From the NCBI GenBank assembly GCA_017829075.1, contig JAGAJA010000091.1, forward strand, positions 1-56,405: a DNA stretch of 56,405 bases, given 5' to 3'. Both the position numbers and the translations under genes were made by a program. The notes under the pieces are model-generated. The model was not told the origin of the DNA. It did not search any database and saw only the letters and a list, made by a program, of their open reading frames with translations. Position 1 is the stretch's first letter; every line of letters starts with the position of its first letter. Shown one piece after another: positions 8,550 to 15,468 of this stretch. Source of the stretch: Oscillospiraceae bacterium. Its GTDB lineage: Bacteria; Bacillota_A; Clostridia; Oscillospirales; Ruminococcaceae.

Positions 8550-9152
8550 ATGATTGGAGCAATAATAGGCACTGTAGTAGGCGTTATCAGCACAGTGGCA
8601 AAATCCCTGGCAGTCGCCGGCCTTGCCATCAGCGGACTTAAAGCGATCGTTGGCGTGCTTGTCAACATTGCAAAAGCGCTGGGACTGGTGGAAGAGCCCA
8701 AACCGGAAGTGGCAGAAAAAGCCCTTCAGGCGGAAGAAGAAGGAATCACGCCTGAAAAATTTGACACCTATGACGAATACATGAACGCCATAGACAAATT
8801 TGAAATTGATCCGGAAAAGAAACATTCGGAAGATGAACTTCTGCAGAAACAGGCGGAAATACTTTCGGGATATATTCTGGAAAAGTCCCCTGACATGCCA
8901 ATTGAAACCATGGCAAATGCGGTCAGCGCAAATCCCGGATACCTCACCCCGGAGCGAATGACTGAAATAGGAAAGTTGATCGGCAATGATCCCGCCAAGG
9001 CCGAAAGTGTGTTCGGACTTCTCAACGGGACCGAGAAAAACACCGAAAGGATCGGCAATGCTGAAGAGCTCCTGATACAGGCAGAGCAGGCTCTGAATCC
9101 CGGTATGTCAGCAAATGACGCGCTTATCCGGGTGTATAATAACAGAACATGA
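8550..9152 (+). CDS. Small protein with hydrophobic Gly-rich N-terminus
   Basis: A 200-aa protein beginning MIGAIIGTVVGVISTVAKSL and continuing AVAGLAISGLKAIVGVLVNI, about 45 residues of Gly/Ala/Val/Ile-rich sequence that could form one or two membrane helices or an amphipathic pore-like hairpin. After this the chain is acidic and helical (EEPKPEVAEKALQAEEEG), with no known motif. The ribosome site is caggagg. It begins 18 bases after the ATPase stop and precedes the 154-aa gene by 22 bases, so it is in the same operon. It could be a membrane anchor or a membrane-active effector, but no family was recognised. Confidence 0.7.
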   Translation: MIGAIIGTVVGVISTVAKSLAVAGLAISGLKAIVGVLVNIAKALGLVEEPKPEVAEKALQAEEEGITPEKFDTYDEYMNAIDKFEIDPEKKHSEDELLQKQAEILSGYILEKSPDMPIETMANAVSANPGYLTPERMTEIGKLIGNDPAKAESVFGLLNGTEKNTERIGNAEELLIQAEQALNPGMSANDALIRVYNNRT

Positions 9153-9173
9153 ATCTGAATTGGAGGAAACAAA

Positions 9174-9638
9174 ATGGTTGATCTGCTGCTTGTAGCCACT
9201 CCAGAAAACATATTCACCTATGAGGTGAAAAACGGCAAATATGAACTGATTAATGTACAGGGCGCTTCCGGATTTCCTTATGACCGACGCAGCCCGCAAA
9301 AGTACATATCAGACTATCTCAGCGCTATCAGGAACGAATTCGGATACGACAGCCTTGCAACATTTAATATCAAGGTCACATTCCCGGACGATTCGGTGGA
9401 ACATAATTTTATGCGTGCTATAACCGAGAAAATTGAAGCGGTCGAAGTGAGCATGGACGCCCTTGCCACTAAAATATTCAATGTGCTGAAAAAGGACAAA
9501 GCGCTGAAAATCAGCGACTACGGCGCAAATATCGGATTATATTGTATTCGGCAGGACGGCAGTTCAATATTCAAGTCGCCTTTCAGCCTGCTCGCATATA
9601 CAGTGAAATTTGACGAATTTGGTCGTTATCTTGGATAA
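9174..9638 (+). CDS. Hypothetical protein (154 aa)
   Basis: A 154-aa protein with a strong ribosome site, ttggagg. The pattern LLLVATPENIFTYEVKNGKY, then short strand-turn segments and two helices around residues 60-105, suggests a small alpha/beta domain. No signal peptide, cysteine cluster or nucleotide motif is visible and no family was recognised. It sits between the hydrophobic protein and the GTPase. The stop TAA lies inside the aaaggag ribosome site of the GTPase gene, so translation of the two is probably coupled. Confidence 0.65.
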   Translation: MVDLLLVATPENIFTYEVKNGKYELINVQGASGFPYDRRSPQKYISDYLSAIRNEFGYDSLATFNIKVTFPDDSVEHNFMRAITEKIEAVEVSMDALATKIFNVLKKDKALKISDYGANIGLYCIRQDGSSIFKSPFSLLAYTVKFDEFGRYLG

Positions 9639-9651
9639 AGGAGAAACAGAC

Positions 9652-11184
9652 ATGGATATGAAAACCTGTTCCAGTTGTGGAGCTGCATTACAAAAAAACA
9701 GATACTTCTGTCCTGAATGTGGCGCACTAATAAATAAAGAACAATATCAAAATACAGAAGCCGCCGAAGAAATCGAGTTTAAAACCAAGCGAATACACAA
9801 AAATATTTCAATGGTTCCTCACCCCAGCATAGAATGGAACCAGAGCGCTGACGCTTACGCAGCCCAAATGGAAAAATTCCGCGCACTGCTCAGACTGAAG
9901 AACTTCGGTGAAAATGCTGATCAGAAATTAAAGGACAAGATGGATCTGTTCATCAGAACGTGCCGCAATCCCGAATTTCAGATAGCGTTCGTCGGAACAA
10001 TAAAAACCGGAAAATCCACGCTGATAAACGCGCTTCTCGGACACAACTATGCCTCAATGGCGGTCACTCCGGAAACAGCGGCACTGACGCGCTTCCGCAG
10101 CAGCGACAGGGACTATGTGAAAGTAACGTTCTATTCCACAAAGGAATGGACTCAGCTCTGGAAGTCCATCTCCTCAGGCGCTGATAAATTCATGGAAGAG
10201 TATAATCGTCTGAACGCAGACTCAGTCAAGAAGCAGTGGGTTGACCACGAATCCGTGAAGAAGTTCCTCAAAAATGAAGAAATCGAATCTGAGCTCTCTA
10301 TCTGGTCCTCATCAAAACACCCGGAACACTATTTTGTAAAGGAGATCGAAGTCGGTATTTCAACACTGCCGAAGGATTTTCCGAAGCAGGTCGTTTTCGT
10401 GGATACTCCGGGACTGTCCGACCCGGTAGGATATCGTTCCGATATTACCAAGCGCTACATAAAGCGTGCGAACGCCGTTTTCGTATGCGTCGAAGCCAAA
10501 AAGCTCAACAAAGAGGAGGTCGATACGATATCATCAGTATTCTCGATATCCTCCCACAACAAAGAAAAGGTGTATGTCATCGGCACTCACTGGGACAAGC
10601 TGAACAACCCGCTCAAAGACTGGCCTGACGCGAAGTCATTCATGATGGAACAGCTCACCGGCAAAGGATTTTACGACACCAGGGAAATAGCAGAAACTCA
10701 CCTTATCCATTCATCTGCATACCAGCATATCCTCTGCCGCGATTATAACGATAACGACATGGACGCCACACGTCAGCTGATGATGTTTGCGCTCTCCCTG
10801 GGACTGAATTTTCAGGATATCAGGTCCTGTATTCCTAAGATGATGGAATACGCCAACATCGGAACTATAAGTTCTATCGTCAACGGAGATCTTGTCAGAA
10901 ACTACGCTGAATATATGCTCGGCGATATAGCTGCAAATTACAGGTCGATATGCAGCGACCTGAAACGCTACGCCGAAGTAACCAGGGAATCTGCTGAAAG
11001 TATAATTTCCGCGGCAGACGCCGACATGGACGAGCTCCAGAGTAAACTACAGGAAGCGGAGGACAGGTGCAAAACGATACAGGCGAACAAGGAAGCCCTC
11101 AATGCGGCGCTCAAATCGATCAGCAAACAATCGCAGGCACGCCTTGCCAAAATGATGAAGTCCCTTGACGGCATAGTCAAATGA
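9652..11184 (+). CDS. Zinc-ribbon dynamin-like GTPase
   Basis: A 510-aa protein. The ATG at 9652 follows aaaggag with 8-base spacing. An N-terminal zinc ribbon has Cys6/Cys9 and Cys20/Cys23 (CSSC and CPEC). The GTPase domain has G1 GTIKTGKST at about 115-123, a switch threonine region around VTPETAAL, G3 DTPG at 251-254 and G4-like THWD at 312-315. This order and the GKSTLINALLG context match the dynamin/YdjA-like superfamily, which acts on membranes. The C-terminal 130 residues are predicted coiled coil (DELQSKLQEAEDRCKTIQAN), as in bacterial dynamin-like proteins. The stop overlaps the start of the LpxD-like gene by four bases, a tight functional coupling. Confidence 0.85.
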   Translation: MDMKTCSSCGAALQKNRYFCPECGALINKEQYQNTEAAEEIEFKTKRIHKNISMVPHPSIEWNQSADAYAAQMEKFRALLRLKNFGENADQKLKDKMDLFIRTCRNPEFQIAFVGTIKTGKSTLINALLGHNYASMAVTPETAALTRFRSSDRDYVKVTFYSTKEWTQLWKSISSGADKFMEEYNRLNADSVKKQWVDHESVKKFLKNEEIESELSIWSSSKHPEHYFVKEIEVGISTLPKDFPKQVVFVDTPGLSDPVGYRSDITKRYIKRANAVFVCVEAKKLNKEEVDTISSVFSISSHNKEKVYVIGTHWDKLNNPLKDWPDAKSFMMEQLTGKGFYDTREIAETHLIHSSAYQHILCRDYNDNDMDATRQLMMFALSLGLNFQDIRSCIPKMMEYANIGTISSIVNGDLVRNYAEYMLGDIAANYRSICSDLKRYAEVTRESAESIISAADADMDELQSKLQEAEDRCKTIQANKEALNAALKSISKQSQARLAKMMKSLDGIVK

Positions 11185-12116
11185 TGACATCAGGAAAACT
11201 GGCTGAGCTGTCGGGATACATCCTGTCAGGCGACCCCGAAATCGAAATCTGTGGAATATGTTATGCATACGCTCCACAGCCGGGCAAGGCAGCCGTTGCA
11301 ATGACCACAAAGCAAGCCAAGGAAACTGAATCAGACCTTATTCTGACAGAAGGCACGCCACTGAGTTTCGGCAAGAACTTTCTTTATGCGGATGACAACA
11401 TTAATATGGCGCTCGTAAAAGTAGCAAAGATACTCGCAGCTCAGGGAACATGCATAAACCATCTGAAACGTTCCGACGATCTTGTGATGTCAGGCGGGGC
11501 AATGATAAGTTCAGGTGCCACTATCGGGAATAATACGACTATAGGAGCGTTCACAGTGATACACACCGGTGCGGTGATCGGCAGCAGCTGCCATATAGGA
11601 AACAATGTGACGATTGGCAGCGATACGATAATCGGTGACAACACCACCATTGGCGATGGCTCCAGAATATCCACTGACAGCGTATTCCATTATTACGATG
11701 ACGGCTACGTCCATTTCCCCGGAATCGGCAAAACGATCATCGGTGCAAACGTGTTTATCGGCAGCAATGCAGTCATTCAGCGCGGAACTATTCAAGATAC
11801 GATAATCTCTGACGGATGCGTTGTCGGCGACCTTGTTGACATTGGGCATGACTGCGAGATAAGCGAAAACTGCCGGATTGTATCGCAATGCGGAATATCC
11901 GGAAATGTCCGTATCGGCAGGAACTCCGTTATTTTTGGTCAGAGCGGAATTCAGAATTTTGTCAGGATAGGAGAGAATGTCGTTGTTAAAGGCAAGACTT
12001 CAATTCCTAAGGATATACCTGACGGAATGACAGTGTCAGGACAATTTGGCAGAAGCAACATTGAAGAACTAAGGTTACAATCTGAGATAAGAAAACTATT
12101 TAACGAAAGGAAATGA
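11181..12116 (+). CDS. LpxD-like hexapeptide-repeat acyltransferase
   Basis: A 311-aa protein. The N-terminal 100 residues resemble the uridine-binding-like domain of LpxD. From about residue 105 there are many hexapeptide repeats (GNNTTIGAFTVIHTGAVIG, then IGNNVTIGSDTIIGD and others) that form a left-handed beta-helix. The motif IGHDC with His223 aligns with the catalytic histidine of LpxD. LpxD transfers a hydroxyacyl chain from ACP to an amino sugar during lipid A synthesis, which a Gram-positive host would not make, so the acceptor here must be different (another amino sugar or an amine). The start overlaps the GTPase stop. The C-terminus IEELRLQSEIRKLFNER is a short helix as in LpxD. Confidence 0.8.
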   Translation: MMTSGKLAELSGYILSGDPEIEICGICYAYAPQPGKAAVAMTTKQAKETESDLILTEGTPLSFGKNFLYADDNINMALVKVAKILAAQGTCINHLKRSDDLVMSGGAMISSGATIGNNTTIGAFTVIHTGAVIGSSCHIGNNVTIGSDTIIGDNTTIGDGSRISTDSVFHYYDDGYVHFPGIGKTIIGANVFIGSNAVIQRGTIQDTIISDGCVVGDLVDIGHDCEISENCRIVSQCGISGNVRIGRNSVIFGQSGIQNFVRIGENVVVKGKTSIPKDIPDGMTVSGQFGRSNIEELRLQSEIRKLFNERK

Positions 12117-12120
12117 TAAT

Positions 12121-12837
12121 ATGGGTGGCGGATGCGGCAACTGCGATAATCATCCGATAAGGGACTTTTTCAGGAGTATTTTTGGAGGTGGAAGAAGCGG
12201 CGGTGGATGCGGTTATACGCCTGGTCCATCGGAAAACGAGATTCATGCCAAGAAAATAGCCGGCGAACTTGAGGATATGAAAACCAAAATGCGCGAATCT
12301 TCAGAGAAAGCAGAATCCGTTATTGCTGATGATCTTATGGAATCAGCTAACTATTTTCTCAAAGAACTGGAACAGATTAATTATAAATCTTTCGGAACTG
12401 TCAAGCTTAAACTGAATATTGAAGAAATCAACAAGCAGAACCAAAAGCTTAAAGATTCCATAAAAGGAACGATTGCCGATCATATGGACGAACGACTAAT
12501 CCTGACCGACAAGGAACTTTCAGCTATACTTGAGGAACGCGATGATAAAAAGCGTGCCAAAAATTTTGACTCATTCTGCAAGAAAACGCAGAATGAATCC
12601 ATAGAAAAACTCAAAGCAAAAATCAAAAAGCTTGTGGAAGATCAAAACGAACTCATATCCAGTGAAATTCGTGCACGAATAACGGAAGTAGAAAAAAGCT
12701 CAAAAGAAACGCTTGACAATCTCGCCAAGATAACTGGAATAAAGCAGGCAGGCGACGACAAGGCAGAGTCTGAGAAACTGGACGCAGAGTACAAACATGA
12801 AATATGCGCTATAACCAACGATCTTATAAACACCTGA
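12121..12837 (+). CDS. Gly/Cys-rich N-terminus plus coiled-coil protein
   Basis: A 238-aa protein starting MGGGCGNCDNHPIRDFFRSI, followed by FGGGRSGGGCGYTPGP. The two Gly/Cys-rich patches are separated by an aromatic basic helix. From residue 40 to the end the chain is almost entirely charged helix (EIHAKKIAGELEDMKTKMRE and LKAKIKKLVEDQNELISSEI), a long coiled coil. It starts four bases after the LpxD-like gene stop behind aaagga. The glycine/cysteine head could bind metal, be lipid-modified or be a substrate of the SPASM enzyme at the end of the operon; this is inference. No family recognised. Confidence 0.75.
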   Translation: MGGGCGNCDNHPIRDFFRSIFGGGRSGGGCGYTPGPSENEIHAKKIAGELEDMKTKMRESSEKAESVIADDLMESANYFLKELEQINYKSFGTVKLKLNIEEINKQNQKLKDSIKGTIADHMDERLILTDKELSAILEERDDKKRAKNFDSFCKKTQNESIEKLKAKIKKLVEDQNELISSEIRARITEVEKSSKETLDNLAKITGIKQAGDDKAESEKLDAEYKHEICAITNDLINT

Positions 12838-12856
12838 CCTAGGAAAGGAGGATGCT

Positions 12857-13421
12857 ATGGGCGGATATTATGTCGGAGATTATAATCAACAAAGCAAGCA
12901 AGCGTTACAGGCTGAATCTGCAAAGAACACCTTTATTTCTTCTGTGGAAAAAGCAGAAAATGAACTATACAAATCAGCTGTCACAATATCGTACAAAACA
13001 AAAAGTGATATTGAAACGCTCGTTGGATTATTTCCAATCACTTTCTGCGTATGTTTCTATACGGATAGATGAATCAAATGACGCGTCAAATCAGTATATA
13101 CACAACGAAAGCGAGGAAGGAAACGAAGGAACAATTGCAAACTGTCGTGACATATGGAACACTTACTATGCGGAAATAAAAACGCACATCCAGCAAAAGC
13201 TCTTAAGACTTCTTGATGAACAAACATACTATTTCAGGTGCGCAATAATGGAAGAAATCAAGCGTCTGGAATATAAAGGATCTGCGGTCAAAGTCGACAT
13301 ACAGGGTATATCTTTATTTCATGATCCGCAATACTGGGACAGCATGTATCTGTATGATATTTGCCAGATAGCAGATAGTGAATGTGAACGTTCTTTTTTG
13401 CCAGGAGGATATTATGTATAA
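12857..13421 (+). pseudogene. Frameshifted Gly-start coiled-coil protein
   Basis: Ribosome site aaaggagg and ATG at 12857 open MGGYYVGDYNQQSKQALQAE, which reads in frame to KTKSDIETL near base 13020 and then meets TGA at 13069. In the +1 frame the sequence continues smoothly as DYFQSLSAYVSIRIDESNDA to a stop at 13421. The 3' end lies over the ribosome site of the next gene. A single-base change near 13020-13035 joins the two halves into a protein of about 188 aa of coiled-coil type, resembling its neighbours. It may be a sequencing or assembly indel, a real mutation, or less likely a programmed shift, as no classical slippery site is seen. Confidence 0.65.
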
Positions 13422-13884
13422 AAGAACAGCCGAAAGAATAGAAGATCTGCGACAGCAGATGGAAATGGAACATACTGATTTTACAGCTGCGTTGCAGCAA
13501 CTTCATAGCCAGACATCGGTTATCAGCGAGAGTATAAACAGGCTTTCCCAGAGCATAACGGAAATAATAGAAAACAGCGTCAGGACCTCTGAGGAGCTTT
13601 CTCACAAAATAGATTTGCTTGATGAAAGATTAGAAAAGCTGATGGAAAGCGAAGCATCCACATCTGCAAAGATGCAGAAAAACGCCAAAACAATGAAAGA
13701 CGCTCTAAATACCGTGAGTGAAACGGTAGCGGCAGTAAATTCAACCTCAGCCGAAACGGTTGACAAACTCACTGCGATGTGCACGGAAATGATCGCGGAA
13801 TACAGACGTGCGGTAAACGAATCAATCAGTCTGCTGATGACAGATGACCTGGTGAGAAAAATTCCCGGGAAGGAAAATAAATAA
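13414..13884 (+). CDS. Coiled-coil protein (156 aa)
   Basis: A 156-aa protein starting MYKRTAERIEDLRQQMEMEH at the ATG behind aggagg. It is nearly all heptad-like helix: SVISESINRLSQSITEIIEN, then KIDLLDERLEKLMESEAS and repeated T/S-A-x-x motifs like the cytoplasmic part of chemoreceptors. It has no cysteine-rich or hydrophobic segment. The start overlaps the previous frame's stop and its TAA overlaps the ATG of the 46-aa gene (taatg). Likely a structural or adaptor component of the cassette; function unknown. Confidence 0.72.
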   Translation: MYKRTAERIEDLRQQMEMEHTDFTAALQQLHSQTSVISESINRLSQSITEIIENSVRTSEELSHKIDLLDERLEKLMESEASTSAKMQKNAKTMKDALNTVSETVAAVNSTSAETVDKLTAMCTEMIAEYRRAVNESISLLMTDDLVRKIPGKENK

Positions 13885-14024
13885 TGGATATTCTTATTTC
13901 CGGAAACGACAGCATAATTAAAATCATAGCTTTACCGCTTGAACAATTTTCTGGTCTACCGGAGGATGTTTTAAAACAGATTGCGGATATAATGACCCGG
14001 GAGGATACAGCCGGTGAAGTATAA
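13884..14024 (+). CDS. 46-aa protein upstream of radical SAM enzyme
   Basis: A short frame: MDILISGNDSIIKIIALPLE, then QFSGLPEDVLKQIADIMTRE and DTAGEV. The start overlaps the previous stop and the end overlaps the radical SAM gene by 11 bases, so translational coupling is strong. Size and position fit a precursor peptide of a modified-peptide (RiPP) pathway, but it has no cysteine and no known leader motif, so a small scaffold or chaperone protein is equally possible. Confidence 0.5.
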   Translation: MDILISGNDSIIKIIALPLEQFSGLPEDVLKQIADIMTREDTAGEV

Positions 14025-15237
14025 ATGCTCTTTCTACAATATATGTGCTGATGGACAGGGGTGTCATATAATTTACAACACGCTGTACAATACTCTGGTG
14101 AGAATGAACGACAGAGAATACAAGATTTTCACATCGGAAAACGACATGGACCCCGAATTGACTGAGCAGCTTGTTGAAAATGGATTATGGGTGAATAATG
14201 AAATCGATGAACAAAAGCAGTATATATCACTCGCCGCTATGCTCCGCCAGGCAAACAAGCATGATTATTCATTAACAATAACTACGACTATGCAGTGCAA
14301 TGCCAGATGTCCATATTGCTATGAATCCGGCGTAGCCAAGCGGACTATGCTTCCGGAAACAGAAGAAAAGCTGTATTCATTTATACGCAGACTGGACGTT
14401 CATGACAGTATACAGCTGACATGGCTCGGCGGAGAACCGCTGATGAATACGGAACTTATAGACCATGTATCAGATCTCTTGTCAGAACGCGGAATTAAAT
14501 ATTCTTCATATGTAATAACAAACGGCAGCCTTTTAAACAGCGACATTATTGCAAAAATGAAGAATAAGTGGAATACTCATGACGTGCAGATAACACTTGA
14601 CGGAATTGGTGACGAATACGACAGGATAAAGCAATACACCGATGGTAAAAAGTACTTTTTTGAAATACTTGACTCAGTTGACAAACTGTGTGAAGCTGGA
14701 ATATTCACTCATGTCCGCCTGAACATCGGCAGAAACAATATAGAAAGCTGTGTCACGCTTTCAGAAATGCTTGAGAAGAAATTCGAAAAATATACTGATT
14801 TCTGCTACTATCCGGCGTTTCTTGCCGGAACAGGCAATCCGCTCTCGGATGATGAAAGATTGGACATAGTACGTCGCCTTATATCTGCCAGAACAACAGT
14901 CAGTAAATTGACAGTCACAAGAAGGCTTCATTCAACACCCAAGATTCGTCCATGTATGATCAACGACCCATGCAGTATGGCGATAGACGTGAACGGCGAT
15001 ATATTTGAGTGCGAACATTTTCTCGGCAATCGTGAAAAATCCATCGGGAGTCTTGAACAAAATGTTACGACGATAAACCGAAAAGACCTTGAGCTTAAAG
15101 AGGAATGTCAGAATTGCAAGTTTCTCCCCAAATGCATGGGCGGATGCAGTTCTGAAAGAAACAACGGCGATAAGGGCTGTATGATTGACCGATATCTTAT
15201 TCAGGCGTATTTAAAGACCTTATCCGGAGAGTTATAA
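14014..15237 (+). CDS. Radical SAM/SPASM maturase
   Basis: A 407-aa enzyme with a GTG start behind gggagg. The radical SAM cluster motif CNARCPYC has Cys95, Cys99 and Cys102. LTWLGGEPLM follows, which is the SAM-binding GGEP. The C-terminal SPASM domain shows CSMAIDVNGDIFECEHFLGN and then CQNCKFLPKCMGGC, the cysteine pattern that binds auxiliary [4Fe-4S] clusters. Enzymes of this group (AnSME, PqqE, thioether-forming maturases) modify protein or peptide side chains. The N-terminal 80 residues look like the small PqqD-like or adaptor region of peptide maturases. The candidate substrate is one of the cassette proteins. A terminator follows at 15280. Confidence 0.88.
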   Translation: MKYKCSFYNICADGQGCHIIYNTLYNTLVRMNDREYKIFTSENDMDPELTEQLVENGLWVNNEIDEQKQYISLAAMLRQANKHDYSLTITTTMQCNARCPYCYESGVAKRTMLPETEEKLYSFIRRLDVHDSIQLTWLGGEPLMNTELIDHVSDLLSERGIKYSSYVITNGSLLNSDIIAKMKNKWNTHDVQITLDGIGDEYDRIKQYTDGKKYFFEILDSVDKLCEAGIFTHVRLNIGRNNIESCVTLSEMLEKKFEKYTDFCYYPAFLAGTGNPLSDDERLDIVRRLISARTTVSKLTVTRRLHSTPKIRPCMINDPCSMAIDVNGDIFECEHFLGNREKSIGSLEQNVTTINRKDLELKEECQNCKFLPKCMGGCSSERNNGDKGCMIDRYLIQAYLKTLSGEL

Positions 15238-15279
15238 TTATAAGTATCGTTGATAGGATTCCCTAATAAATATAAAAAT

Positions 15280-15312
15280 GCTGCAAGCGCATAATGTACT
15301 TGCAGCGTTTTT
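15280..15312 (+). terminator. Terminator of the cassette
   Basis: gctgcaag, an 11-base loop, cttgcagc, then gttttt. It lies 43 bases after the radical SAM stop and closes the operon that began at 5431. Confidence 0.8.
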
Positions 15313-15406
15313 ACGTCCAAAAGTTATGAATCGGCATGAGAAAAAGGCTTTGGTACACTGCTATATCAAAACAGTATCATTATTGACACAGTATACATCT
15401 GACTGC

Positions 15407-15435
15407 TTGACACCAATACTGATTAGTGATAGAAT
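15407..15435 (+). promoter_or_regulatory. Promoter for the helicase-HNH gene
   Basis: TTGACA (15407-15412), 17 bases, TAGAAT (15430-15435), then a gcgagg ribosome site and the ATG at 15469. This separates the helicase unit from the preceding cassette. Confidence 0.65.
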
Positions 15436-15468
15436 TAAAATACATAATCACGAAAGCGAGGACGCATC

